From contig NZ_KK853997.1 of assembly GCF_000696185.1 (NCBI RefSeq), positions 5,193,602 through 5,257,601 of the forward strand: a stretch of 64,000 nucleotides of DNA, written 5' to 3'. Of the stretch, positions 10,378 through 19,554 are shown in pieces. Position 1 is the stretch's first letter; every line of letters begins with the position of its first letter. A program made the position numbers and the translations under genes. The stretch comes from Kitasatospora cheerisanensis KCTC 2395 (GTDB lineage Bacteria > Actinomycetota > Actinomycetes > Streptomycetales > Streptomycetaceae). The notes under the pieces were generated by a model that ran no database searches, was not told the origin of the DNA, and saw nothing but the letters and a program-made list of their open reading frames with translations.

Positions 10378-10713
10378 GTGCGCATCACCGGCGACCACAC
10401 CGGACTGGCCATCGAAGGGCGGCTCGACGTGCGCAGCGCCGCCGACGCCAGGGCGCTGCTGCACGCCGCGGTCGACGGCGGAGAGGGCGACCTCGTCCTC
10501 GACCTCGGCCGGCTCGAATTCTGGGACGCGACCGGGCTCGGCGTCATCATGGGCACCCACCGGCGGGCCGGCCGGGCCGGCCGGCGACTGGTGCTGAGGG
10601 ACGTGCCCGGGCAGCTCCAGCGGCTGCTGGTGGCGACCCGGCTGCACCGGATCCTCGCGGTCGAAGGAGCGGTCCAGGACCCGGTGGGGACCACGCTGCC
10701 GGCGCTGGGCTGA
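10378..10713 (+). CDS. STAS-domain anti-sigma factor antagonist
   Basis: A 111-aa single-domain protein of the SpoIIAA/RsbV/BldG group. These proteins bind an anti-sigma kinase and so free a sigma factor; the kinase switches them off by phosphorylation. The motif around the phospho-site is DATGLGV, placing Thr52 where SpoIIAA has its phosphorylated serine. The GTG start at 10378 follows GAGGAGGAC, a strong ribosome site. No anti-sigma factor or sigma gene is adjacent, so its partner is elsewhere. Confidence 0.88.
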   Translation: MRITGDHTGLAIEGRLDVRSAADARALLHAAVDGGEGDLVLDLGRLEFWDATGLGVIMGTHRRAGRAGRRLVLRDVPGQLQRLLVATRLHRILAVEGAVQDPVGTTLPALG

Positions 10714-10843
10714 CGCACCGCCCGGCCGCCTTCACGTGCGGGGACGCGATCCTGCCGCTCCTCCCGTACCGCCCCGCGCAGTTCCGTGCGCCCCCGGGTG
10801 CGCCAACGCGTGCCGCCACCCGGTGTGTTGACCCGATCCGGTC

Positions 10844-13130
10844 ATGTGGGAAAGTCTCCGGTCAGGTGTCCGAGTGGCGGGGAGCAGTGACGTGGGTCAG
10901 CCGAGCGGGGAGTTCAGGGGGGACGGGGTACGCCCGCGGGGTGGAGAACTGGTCAGCGGTGAGCGGCTGGTGGTGGTCGGCGGGCCGGAGGGCACGGAGG
11001 CACGGCACTGCCCCGACGAGTGGCTGCCGCAGCCGCGCCGGATCCGCGGACTGGTGCAGGCCCGGCCCGAACTCGGGCCGAGCGCCGCGGTCGGACCGCT
11101 CGCCCTCGGCGCCGGCCCCGGAGACCTGCCGCTGCTGGACCGCGAGGGCGACCTCGCCGCCGTGCTCGGACAACTCCGGGAAGGCCGCTCGGTGCGCCTG
11201 GTCGGCCAGGCCGGCTCGGGACGCTCCGCGCTGCTGGCGGCCGTCGCCGAGGCCGCGGGCGAGCTGGCCCCGGACGGCGTGGTGCGGCTGAGCGGCTACC
11301 GCCGGACCGCCGCCGACCTGCTCCAGGACCTGTTCGCGGCCACCCACCACGCCCCGGACTTCCGGCCCGACCGGGAACAGCTCGCCGAACTGCTGGCCGG
11401 CGTCGCCGCGGTGGTGGTGATCGACGACGTGGAGCCGTCCGGCGACGAGCTGGAGGACCTGCTCGCGCTGGCGCCCGAATGCGCGTTCCTGCTCGCCACC
11501 GCCGACGACGGGCTGCCGTCGCCGGCCGGCTCCCGGCTGCGCGACCACCTGGTGGCCGGCCTGTCCCGGCCCGCCTGCCTGACGCTCGCGGCCCGGCTGG
11601 CGGGCCGTCAACTCGACGAAGCCGAGCGGGCCTGGGCCGTGGACCTGTGGTTCGAGTCCGAGGGCCTCCCGCTGCGCTTCGTCCGCGCGGCGGCGCTGCT
11701 GCGGCAGCGGGACGTCGCGGTGGACGCGCTGGTCGCCGCCCAGGAGGACCGGCGGAACGTCTTCGGCTTTGCCAAGGATTACGAACTCCCGGACGACCCG
11801 GCCGAGTTGGAGAACGAACTGCGGGTCCAGGTGCCGCTGCCCTCGGTGGGGGAGAGCGCCGCACCGGCCCGGCTGCTGGTGCAGGGCCTCAGCGAACCGG
11901 CCCGGCGGGTGCTGCGGCTGGCCCTGGCCCTGGACGGCGAGTGCCCGACCGCCCCGCACCTGCCCGCCCTGGTCGACGTCGGCCTCGGCGAGAGCGCCCT
12001 GCAGGAGCTGGTCGACACCGGCCTCGCCGTGTCGGTCGGCGGCCACCACCGGCTCACCGAGGGCGTGCTCGACGCCCTGCTGCCCGAACTGGAAGGCGAC
12101 GGACACGGCCGGCCCGCTCCGTTCGCGCCCGGCGGGATCGCCCAGGGTGCGGCCGAACACCTCTCCTGGTGGGTCGGGCACGCCTCGGTGACCACCCGTC
12201 AGGTCGCTGCCGAGGCCGAGGTGATCCTCGCCGTCATGCTGGCCGAACGGGACGCCGACCGCCCCGTCGAAGTACTGCGGCTGGCCCGCGCCGCCGCACC
12301 CGTGCTCGCCCTGTCACTGCGCTGGGGCGCCTGGGAGCGGGCCCTGCAACTCGGCCTGGAAGCCGCCCGGATGCTCGGGGCGACCGCCGAACAGGCCTGG
12401 TTCCACCACGAGTTGGGCGTTTACGCGCTGTGCACCGGCAGCCCGCAGCGGGCCATCGGCGAACTGGAGGCGGCGCTCGCGCTGCGCGCCGCCGCCGGAG
12501 ACCAGCGCGGCGGACAGGCCGGGCGGCGGATGCTCGACCTGATCCGGCTGGAGGAGACCGCGGCACTCACCGCCGGCCCCGGCAGCAGCGAGCCGGTCCG
12601 CGGACGGCGCACCATCCGGGCGATCGCCCAGGTGCCGGCCCGGCTGCGCAAGCGGGCCCCCGCCGGGGCCCGGAAGACCGCGCTGGCGGCCGGCGCCGCG
12701 GTGATGGCGCTCGGCGTTCTCGGCACCGCGATCGGCGTGGCCGTCAGCAGCGAGGAGACCCCCGCCGGCAAGCAACCCGGCACCTCGGCGGACGACACCG
12801 CCCCCGAGACGGTCACCGGCACCAGCCCCGGCCGAGCACCAGCCCCCGGCCGTCGGCGAGCGGCAGCGCGAGCCCCACGGAGAGCGCCACGCCCTCGGAC
12901 AGCCCGACCGGAACGGCCAGTTCCTCGACCAGCCACCGGCCGACCAGCACGCCGACCACCACCAAGCCGACCACCACGCCGACGACGACGAAGCCGACGA
13001 CGACGCAGACGACCCCGCCCCAGACCACCAAGCCGACCACCACCCCGCCGGCCAGCCCACGCCCCCGTCCACGCCGCCCGCCAGCCCCACCCCGCCGGTC
13101 AGCCCGTCGCCGACCGACAGCCCGAGCTAG
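10844..13130 (+). CDS. P-loop NTPase with C-terminal membrane anchor and Pro/Thr/Ser tail (apparent frameshifts in the tail)
   Basis: A large protein with an N-terminal STAND-like nucleotide-binding region: Walker A GQAGSGRSALL (about residue 125), Walker B VVVIDDVEPS, then helical repeats that may be TPR-like (LGVYALCTGSPQRAIGELEAALALR). A single membrane helix (AAGAAVMALGVLGTAIGVAV) follows, then a low-complexity wall-spanning tail rich in Pro, Thr, Ser (PTTTKPTTTPTTTKPTTT). The orientation would be N-terminus inside. The frame with normal codon use moves by one base near 12830 and again near 13050, ending at TAG 13128-13130. Without these shifts the frame runs on to 13696 as an arginine-rich sequence opposite the next gene, which is not credible. 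The start is uncertain: ATG 10844 or a GTG slightly downstream (10874, 10892). Confidence 0.65.
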
Positions 13131-13269
13131 CTCCCGGTCACGGGTTCAGCCGGAGCCGGCAGCCGACCGGGCCGGTCGTGGGGGTCGAGGACGGTCTCGT
13201 CGGACCGGTCGCGGACGCGCCTGACCGGGGCGGGGGCACCGGGGCGGGTACCTCGCTGGAAGGGCGGGC

Positions 13270-14459
13270 TCAGGGGCGGAGCCAGGACTCGAGGGTTTCC
13301 GGGGTCAGGTGTCCGCCGGCGATCTGCTCGGCGTACCAGGACCAGGCCGGGCAGGCGAGCATCGCGGCGGCGAGGTCCTCGGGGGCGGCCGGGCCGAGGG
13401 CGCGGGCGGTGAGGCGGTGGGCCAGGACGAACGGGGCCTGGCGGGCGGCCAGCCAGGCCTGGGCGGCGGCGAAGCCCTCCTCGGCGTGCAGGCGGCGGAC
13501 CGGGCCGAGCCAGCCTTCGAGCCACCAGGCGGCGCGTTCGGCCTCGGGCACCTCGGCGAAGGTCGGGGCGAGCGCGGCGGTCAGGCGGCGGGCGTGCTCG
13601 GCCTCCTCGCCGGCCAGGTGCGGGTACTCGGCGGCGAAGTTCGGCCAGTCGCTCTCGGTGGGCACGCTGTCCGGGCCGACCGGCTGCTCGGCGTAGTGGG
13701 CCTCGCCGGTGGTGAAGACCTCGCGCAGCACCTCGTAGCGCAGCCGGGTGGAGCCGGCCAGCAGGGCGGCGTCGTACAGGTCCTTGCCCTGCGGGTACAT
13801 GTCGGTGGTGAGCCACAGCAGCTTCCAGGCGAGCGAGAGCTCGCGCCCGGCGACGTTCAGCACCGCGCCGGGGACGACCTCCAACGGCTCCGCGGGGACG
13901 GGCAGTTGCTCGTTGAAGACGAAGTCGAGCTGCACCGTGCCGCGGGGCAGGCCGGCCGCCTCCCAGGTGAGGAGCAGGCGGCGGCCGGGGCCCGCTCGTA
14001 GGTCCAGATGTCCTCGGTGGCGGTCAGTTCGGCCAGGAAGCGGACCGGGCCGGAGGAGGCGGCGACGGCTCGGGCGACGCCGTGGAACAGGTCGGCGGTG
14101 CGCGGGTCGTCGAGCGAGAGGTCGGCGGGGGTGACGACGAAGTCCAGGTCGCCGGGCTCGCGGGCCGCGTCGCCGAACCAGGACTTGAGCACCACGGAGC
14201 CGCGCAGCACCAGGTGGCCGGCCCAGCCGGAGGCGGCGACGGCGGTGAGGACGGCGTCCATCGCGGCGCGGCGGGCGGCGTACCAGGCGGCGGACAGGGC
14301 GGGGTCGGCGAAGCGCGGCTCGCCGGCCCGGTAGGCGTTGTCGAACTGCTTCAGGGCCGGGTCGAAGACCTTGGGCTGGGTGGCCCGCGGGTCGTCGACG
14401 GTCCGGAAGGTCGACGGCAGGTCGCGGCGGTCCGAAGGCAGCAGGCGGTGGTCGGGCAC
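13270..14459 (-). pseudogene. AbiEii-like nucleotidyltransferase, frameshifted in this sequence
   Basis: The N-terminal part (from GTG 14459, MPDHRLLPSD) carries the nucleotidyltransferase signature LRGSVVLKSWFGDAAREPGD followed by LDF, the GS...DxD metal site of the AbiEii/AbiGii toxin family. Near 13985-13994, in a GGGGCCC run, the coding frame is lost; the C-terminal half continues in another minus-strand frame (LLLTWEAAGLPRGTVQLDFV ... LESWLRP) to the stop at 13270. One missing base would restore a protein of about 396 aa. It is either a sequencing error or a recent inactivation. It lies 9 nt downstream of the 14469-15113 gene and is probably co-transcribed with it. Confidence 0.7.
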
Positions 14460-14468
14460 GGGGGCTCC

Positions 14469-15113
14469 TCAGGTGGTCGGGGCGTCGTCGAGCCAGCCGG
14501 CGTCCAGGGCGAGCGCCGAGTCGTGCACCACGTACTCGCGGGTGACCTTCAGCGGCGGGAAGCCCGCGGCGGACAGGGCGGCGGTGAGGCGGTCGAGGTG
14601 CTCGCCGGCGGTGGCCAGGCCGAGGCGGTGGCAGCGCTGGGTGACGAAGTACTGGCGGTGGCCGCCGGGTTCGGTGCGGCGGGCGTTCCAGGAGACGTGC
14701 GCGTGGTGGCCGGCGGAGGCCAGGACCAGTGCGTCGCGGGCGACGCCGGGGGCCAGCCGGACCTTCACGTGGTGCTCGAAGTAGCGGGCGGAGTCGGCGA
14801 GTTCGGCCTCCGCGTCGGTGCCGGGGACGCTCGGTGCCCAGGGCGCGGCCTCGATCTTCACCCGGACCGGGGTGAACCCGGCGGCCCGAAGCCGGGCCGC
14901 CTCGGCGGCTGCCGTCCGGTGCTGGTCGGCCAGCGTGCCGTCGCTCTGCCAGGACAGCATCGGCTGCGAGGGGTGCCGGCCGCGGGCCAGCAGGATGTGG
15001 GTGAACTCCAGGCCGTGCGCGTCCGCCCAGCGGGCCAGCGGTTCGGCCTCGGCCGGGGCCAGGGTGAGGTGGGTCTCGTACCGGCCGACCGGCTCGGTGC
15101 TTCGAACGGGCAT
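14469..15113 (-). CDS. Internally duplicated histidine-containing protein, partner of the nucleotidyltransferase
   Basis: A 214-aa soluble protein of no family I can name. Its two halves align: YETHLTLAP / FEHHVKVRLAP, FTHILLARGR / AHVSWNARRT, and RLRAAGFTPVRVKIEA / ALSAAGFPPLKVTREY. H15-L-T-L and H139-V-S-W fit the H-x-[ST]-x pattern of two-lobed 2H phosphoesterases, but this similarity is only at motif level. Start ATG 15113 has a weak -10-like CACACT 7 nt upstream and no clear Shine-Dalgarno site. It is followed after 9 nt by the AbiEii-like gene, whose GTG has a GAGGAG site. Confidence 0.7.
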   Translation of the reverse strand: MPVRSTEPVGRYETHLTLAPAEAEPLARWADAHGLEFTHILLARGRHPSQPMLSWQSDGTLADQHRTAAAEAARLRAAGFTPVRVKIEAAPWAPSVPGTDAEAELADSARYFEHHVKVRLAPGVARDALVLASAGHHAHVSWNARRTEPGGHRQYFVTQRCHRLGLATAGEHLDRLTAALSAAGFPPLKVTREYVVHDSALALDAGWLDDAPTT

Positions 15114-15178
15114 GCGGGGAAGTGTGGCAGCGGGCCCGGACGGCGGCCAAACGGGTTTCGGGCCGTGTCCGGGGCCGG

Positions 15179-16492
15179 TCACCAGCGGCGGAACGCGGAG
15201 AACGGCCAGTCGGCGTCGTCCGCGCGGGCGGCGATGACCAGGTCCCGGTGGAGGATCAGGTCGTCGGCGGTGCCCACGTGGTCGCGGAAAGCGCGGTCCT
15301 CCAGCTCGTTGCCGTCGTCGGCGTCGAAGACGTGCAGGGAGTCCCCGTACTTGGTGGAGCTGAGCAGGGCCATGACCTTGCCGCCCTGCGCGTGGAGCCC
15401 GCTGCGCTTGTAGCGGGCCCCGCCGAAGTCCTGCTGCCACAGCTGGTCGCCGGTCGCCAGGTCGAACGCGGCGAGGCGGCCCCAGCGTCCGCCGTCGGTG
15501 AGCGCGTAGAGCCGGCCGTCGGCGGTCGTGGCCGAGCTGATCTTGCCGTAGCGGGCGCCGCTGTCGGCGATCCGCGCGGTGGGGCGGCCGTCCGGCGCGA
15601 AGGCGGGGAAGCCGGGGGCGTTGCCGTTGACCCGGACCGGGATCGGCGAGATGGCGACGAAGGAGACGTCGGTGCGGGTGTCCACGCCACGGCGGTCGTC
15701 GAGCGGGACGGTCCACCGCTCCTTGCCGTCGGCCGGGTCGAAGGCCGCCGGCTTCAGCTCGTCGCCGCAGGTCAGCAGTGCCAGCACCTGCTGCGGAGCG
15801 GCGGCCGCGAGACCGGGGGAGCAGCCCGCCGGGGCGGCGGCCCTCCAGCGCGGGGCGCCGGTGCGCAGGTTGAGGGCGCGGAGGGCGCGGGCGTCCGCAC
15901 CGGCGTCGAGGACCACGCCGAGCCCGCCGCCGGCGGCCAGCAGCCCCTCGGCGTGGGTGTTGCCGAGGCCGTGCGGCTCCGGGACCCGGGGGCCGTGCCA
16001 GAGTTCGCGGCCGTCGGAGAGGTCGAGGGCGGCGACGGTCGAGCAGCCGGCACTGTCCGCCTGCCCGGCGGCGCTGTCCGACAGGGAGGCCCGGATGCCG
16101 TAGGCGATCAGCAGGAGCGAGCCGTCGACGGTGGGGCTGACGGTGCAGATGTCGGTGCGGCGGGGCGGGAGGTACTGCCAGCGCCTGCCGCCGGTGGCGG
16201 CGTCGAAGCCGGTGACGCCGTCGTGGCGGGCACGGACGAGGCTGTCGCCGACCAGCCAGGTGCCCCGCCCGCCGAACTCGGCCGCGGGGCCGCCCTCGTC
16301 GGTGGCCTCCCAGGCCGTGGTCATCGAGGATCCCGGCCAGTAGCCCGAGTTCGCCAGGAACACCCGGGCGAGACCGACGAGGGCCGCGGCCGGGACGGTG
16401 ATCAGGAGGGTCCGGCCGAGCAGCAGCCGCCACCGGGCCACCGGCTCGCGGGCCGTTCCGCCGTCCGTGCCGCCGTTCGTCCGCCCACCCAT
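15179..16492 (-). CDS. Membrane-anchored PQQ-type beta-propeller protein
   Basis: A 437-aa protein with one N-terminal membrane helix (LLLGRTLLITVPAAALVGLARVFL) and an extracytoplasmic domain of repeated propeller blades (GFDAATGGRRWQY, ALDLSDGRELWHG, ALNLRTGAPRWRA, AFDPADGKERWTV, AFDLATGDQLWQQ). No catalytic PQQ site is evident; such proteins are usually assembly or binding scaffolds. ATG 16492 was preferred to an in-frame GTG at 16534 because it has a G-rich ribosome site and directly precedes the charged N-terminus. Confidence 0.8.
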   Translation of the reverse strand: MGGRTNGGTDGGTAREPVARWRLLLGRTLLITVPAAALVGLARVFLANSGYWPGSSMTTAWEATDEGGPAAEFGGRGTWLVGDSLVRARHDGVTGFDAATGGRRWQYLPPRRTDICTVSPTVDGSLLLIAYGIRASLSDSAAGQADSAGCSTVAALDLSDGRELWHGPRVPEPHGLGNTHAEGLLAAGGGLGVVLDAGADARALRALNLRTGAPRWRAAAPAGCSPGLAAAAPQQVLALLTCGDELKPAAFDPADGKERWTVPLDDRRGVDTRTDVSFVAISPIPVRVNGNAPGFPAFAPDGRPTARIADSGARYGKISSATTADGRLYALTDGGRWGRLAAFDLATGDQLWQQDFGGARYKRSGLHAQGGKVMALLSSTKYGDSLHVFDADDGNELEDRAFRDHVGTADDLILHRDLVIAARADDADWPFSAFRRW

Positions 16493-16568
16493 GCCGACCC
16501 CCCGTGCCAGTGCTGTGATCGGTGCACAGACCAAGGGAGTTGGCGAGGGGGCGGTAGCTGAGGGAGGG

Positions 16569-17228
16569 TCAGAACAGCTTCAGCTTGTCGTCGTCGATGC
16601 CGCGCAGCTCGTCGTAGTCGAGGACGACGCAGCCGATGCCGCGGTCGGTGGCCAGCACCCGGGCCTGCGGCTTGATCTCCTGGGCGGCGAAGACGCCCTT
16701 GACCGGGGCCAGCAGCGGGTCGCGGTTCAGCAGTTCGAGGTAGCGGGTGAGCTGCTCGACGCCGTCGATCTCGCCGCGGCGCTTGATCTCCACGGCGACG
16801 GTGGCGCCGTCGGAGTCCCGGCAGAGGATGTCGACGGGGCCGATCGCGGTGGGGTACTCGCGGCGGATCAGCTGCCAGCCGGAGCCGAGCACCTCCATGC
16901 GGTCGGCGAGCAGTTCCTGGAGGTGCGCCTCGACGCCGTCCTTCACCAGGCCGGGGTCGACGCCGAGTTCGTGGCTGGAGTCGTGGTGGACGTCCTCCAG
17001 GGTGATGATCAGCTTCTCGCCGGCCTTGTTGGTGACCGTCCACACCCCCTCGGTCTCCTTCAGGGAGCACGGCGGGGACATCCAGTTCAGCGGCTTGTAG
17101 GCCCGGTCGTCGGCGTGGATGCTGACGCTCCCGTCGGCCTTCACGATCACCAGGCGCACGGCGGAGGGCAGATGTGCAGCGAGGCGGCCCGCGTAGTCCA
17201 CGGTGCACTTGGCGATTACAAGACGCAT
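16569..17228 (-). CDS. nucS: Mismatch-specific endonuclease NucS
   Basis: NucS/EndoMS cuts both strands at mismatches and provides mismatch repair in actinobacteria, which lack MutS/MutL. The 219-aa protein has an N-terminal binding domain (MRLVIAKCTVDYAGRL, then YKPLNWMSPP) and a C-terminal PD-(D/E)xK nuclease core with Asp133 (PVDILCR), Glu147 and Lys149 (VAVEIKRR). The start is probably leaderless: TAGGCT (17236-17241) lies 7 nt before the ATG. Confidence 0.95.
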   Translation of the reverse strand: MRLVIAKCTVDYAGRLAAHLPSAVRLVIVKADGSVSIHADDRAYKPLNWMSPPCSLKETEGVWTVTNKAGEKLIITLEDVHHDSSHELGVDPGLVKDGVEAHLQELLADRMEVLGSGWQLIRREYPTAIGPVDILCRDSDGATVAVEIKRRGEIDGVEQLTRYLELLNRDPLLAPVKGVFAAQEIKPQARVLATDRGIGCVVLDYDELRGIDDDKLKLF

Positions 17229-17764
17229 GGGGACAAGCCTACGGCCCGCCGGGAGTGCCCCCGTCCGTGTTCGATTTCGGGGGGAGCGGGGAGGGGGCGC
17301 GCGGAAGTGGGAGGTGCGCCCGGCGCGCAGTGCGTCGAGGGGGCGCGTTTTGTGAGACAGGCGGCCGGGCCGGGGCGGGCCGGAAGACCGATTGAAGCGA
17401 GTGCCCGCAGGGCGGGTGCCGCCCGGCCCGGACCGGCGAACCATGGTGACCGGACGGCCACCCGCGGTGAGGCGTGCCAGCTCGGCGCACAGGGTGGGTG
17501 CACAACTGATTCCGGCCAATCTCGCCCCTGGCACGGCGATTCGGGCGGCAATACCCGGATTCCCCAGCCGGGTCGGGGAAGGACTGACACGCTGGTCTGA
17601 CCCCTGGCCAGGACCTCGACGAAGGCGGCCTCCCCCCAGCCCGTCGCCTCGTCGGCACTCGAACATCGCGCGCGGTTCACCGCACGACCGTCCACATGCA
17701 CCCTCAGCACACCGGTACGACCGCCCCGGCGACACCGCCGGGGCGGACCGTGAGAGGAGAACCC
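17229..17764. other. 536-nt divergent region without a gene
   Basis: Upstream of both nucS (minus) and the 17765 gene (plus). No ORF with normal codon use. It contains the nucS -10-like TAGGCT at 17236-17241, a weak palindrome ACCCGG-N9-CCGGGT near 17555, and a strong hairpin at 17721-17746 just before the plus-strand gene. Confidence 0.5.
17721..17746 (+). promoter_or_regulatory. Leader hairpin before the SCO5389-family gene
   Basis: A perfect 11-bp stem CCGCCCCGGCG (17721-17731) / CGCCGGGGCGG (17736-17746) with an ACAC loop, ending a few bases before the GAGAGGAGA ribosome site and 18 nt before the ATG. No plus-strand gene precedes it for over 4 kb, so it belongs to the 5' leader rather than being an upstream gene's terminator. 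Confidence 0.45.
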
Positions 17765-18157
17765 ATGTCGCTCGACGTCTCACCGGCCCTGTTGGAGAAG
17801 GCCGAACGAGGCGAGGTCGACGAGCGGGAGTTCGTCGACTGTGTCCGCACCTCGCTGCCCTACGCCTGGGACATGATCAGCTCGCTGGTCGCCCAACTCA
17901 AGGTCGACGGTTCCGACTTCGCCGACAACGAGGTCCCGCCGCCGAGCGAGCAGGAACGCGGACAGCTGCTCCGGGCGATGGCCAGCGACGCCATCCGCGG
18001 AGCCCTGCAACGCCACTTCGGCGTCCAGCTGGCCTTCCAGAACTGCCACCGGGTCGCGGTCTTCGCCCCCGGCCCCGACACCGCCGACCGGCTCGCCCGG
18101 TTCACTTCGGTCCGCGCCCAGCTGCTCAACCAGTCGCCGGAACTGCGCGACTGCTGA
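17765..18157 (+). CDS. SCO5389 family protein
   Basis: A 130-aa soluble protein, highly conserved in Streptomyces (MSLDVSPALLEKAERGEVDE ... RFTSVRAQLLNQSPELRDC) and known only as the SCO5389 family. It has no membrane segment or recognisable catalytic motif. ATG 17765 was chosen over the longer frame starting at 17696 because of the GAGAGGAGA ribosome site and the conserved N-terminus. Confidence 0.85.
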   Translation: MSLDVSPALLEKAERGEVDEREFVDCVRTSLPYAWDMISSLVAQLKVDGSDFADNEVPPPSEQERGQLLRAMASDAIRGALQRHFGVQLAFQNCHRVAVFAPGPDTADRLARFTSVRAQLLNQSPELRDC

Positions 18158-18253
18158 CACCGGGTCAGTGCCCGGCCGGCACCCGACCGCACCGTCTCGG
18201 GCCTGCCGCGGGCCGTCCCCGTCCTCGCCGGACGGGGCGGCCCGCGGGCGTGC

Positions 18254-19495
18254 TCAGCGCAGCTGCGGGAGGACCTCGTCGCCGATCCGGTCCAGGTTGT
18301 GCAGCGTCGCCGCGGTGTCGCCGGACCCCTCGGCGAGCAGCGCGAAGCGCCGGATCCCGGTGTTCTCCGCGGTCGCCAGCAGCCGGTCCGCGCACTGCCG
18401 CGGCGTGCCCACCGCGTGCAGGTCGCAGAGCAGCTCGGTGTACGCCCGCGGGTCGCGCATCGACCGCTCCCGGCCGTCCACCGTGCGGTGCGCGCCCAGC
18501 CCGTACGCGAAGAAGTCCGGCATCGCCCGCAGCAGGCTGGCCCGGGCCGCGCCGGCCCGGTCGTCGACCTGCACCACGCCCGCCGCGACGTGCTCGCGCT
18601 CCACCCGGGCCAGTTGCTCCTCGCCGCGCCCCGAGGCCCGCCAGGCCGTCCGGTAGGCGGCCAGCATGTCCCGCTTGTCCTCGTCGCCCGAGTGCATGCC
18701 CAGCAGCATCGGCAGGCCCCGCTCGGCGGCCGTCCGCACCCCGGCCGGCGAGGTGCAGGCCATCACCACCGGCGGGCCCGACTGCGGCTGCGGGGACGGC
18801 TCCTGACGCTGCCGCGGGATCACCGCGGCCGCGGCGGCCCCGTCCAGGCCCAGCCAGCCCGTCAGGTCGGGCCGCCGGGCCGGCTCCGCGGCCCGCGGCA
18901 CCACCGTCACCTCGGGGAAGTCGAACTGCGGCCCCGAGCCGCCCACCCGGGCCCCGCGCAGCCAGCGCAGCAGCAGGTCCAGCCGCTCCGGGAAGCCCTG
19001 CTCGTACGCCTCCAGGCCGCCGCCGAACACCGCCAGGTCGATCCACGGGCCGCCGCGGCCCACGCCCAGGGCGAACCGGCCGCCGGAGGTCAGGTGCAGC
19101 AGCGCCGCCTGCTCGCCCAGCGCCACCGGGTGACGGGTGGTCAGCACGCTGACGGCGGTGCCCACCTGGATCCGCCGGGTGCGGCCCAGCAGCACGCCGG
19201 CCAGCGTCGCCGCGTCCGGGCACACGCCGTACGGCACGAAGTGGTGCTCGGCCAGCCAGACCGCGTCCAGGCCGACCCGCTCGGCGGTCAGCGTCGCCGA
19301 GACGGTGCGCTCCAGCGCCTCGGTGTGGCTCTGGCCGGGGAACTGTGCGGACAGCAGGAAGGCCCCGATCCGGAGCGCGTCGGTGCCGGAGCGCGGCGGC
19401 TGCTCCGGGGCCTGCTGCGGGGCCGGGGCCGGTCCGCGGCCGGCCGGTCGCCGGTCCGCGGGACGGCCGGTGGGCCGGGCGGTGGTCTTCGTCAT
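18254..19495 (-). CDS. LLM-class flavin-dependent oxidoreductase
   Basis: Luciferase-like monooxygenase fold, using FMN or F420. The 413-aa protein opens with a disordered Pro/Arg/Ala extension (about 40 aa), then the family core (DALRIGAFLLSAQFPGQSHT, ERVGLDAVWLAEHHFVPYGV, IQVGTAVSVLTTRHPVALGE, GRFALGVGRGGPW). The substrate is unknown. A half-palindromic site resembling the TetR operator at 48545 lies 46 nt upstream. Confidence 0.88.
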   Translation of the reverse strand: MTKTTARPTGRPADRRPAGRGPAPAPQQAPEQPPRSGTDALRIGAFLLSAQFPGQSHTEALERTVSATLTAERVGLDAVWLAEHHFVPYGVCPDAATLAGVLLGRTRRIQVGTAVSVLTTRHPVALGEQAALLHLTSGGRFALGVGRGGPWIDLAVFGGGLEAYEQGFPERLDLLLRWLRGARVGGSGPQFDFPEVTVVPRAAEPARRPDLTGWLGLDGAAAAAVIPRQRQEPSPQPQSGPPVVMACTSPAGVRTAAERGLPMLLGMHSGDEDKRDMLAAYRTAWRASGRGEEQLARVEREHVAAGVVQVDDRAGAARASLLRAMPDFFAYGLGAHRTVDGRERSMRDPRAYTELLCDLHAVGTPRQCADRLLATAENTGIRRFALLAEGSGDTAATLHNLDRIGDEVLPQLR

Positions 19496-19540
19496 CGGGT
19501 GCCTCCTCGGTGCGCGCAGGGTTCGCGGGCCCCGCCGTGT

Positions 19541-19554
19541 CACCTCGTGAGTAA
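19541..19554 (-). promoter_or_regulatory. TTAC-N6-GTAA-like site upstream of the LLM gene
   Basis: Minus-strand sequence TTACTCACGAGGTG: one perfect half (TTAC) and a degenerate second half, matching TTACTCAGAAGTAA at 48545 in its first seven bases and in the central AG. Candidate weak TetR-type operator. Confidence 0.35.

Noticed and set aside
10844..13696. Continuous 950-aa reading frame
   Set aside because: Beyond about 12830 it becomes Arg/Pro-rich with poor codon use and runs antisense to the nucleotidyltransferase; the proper frame ends at 13130 after two shifts.
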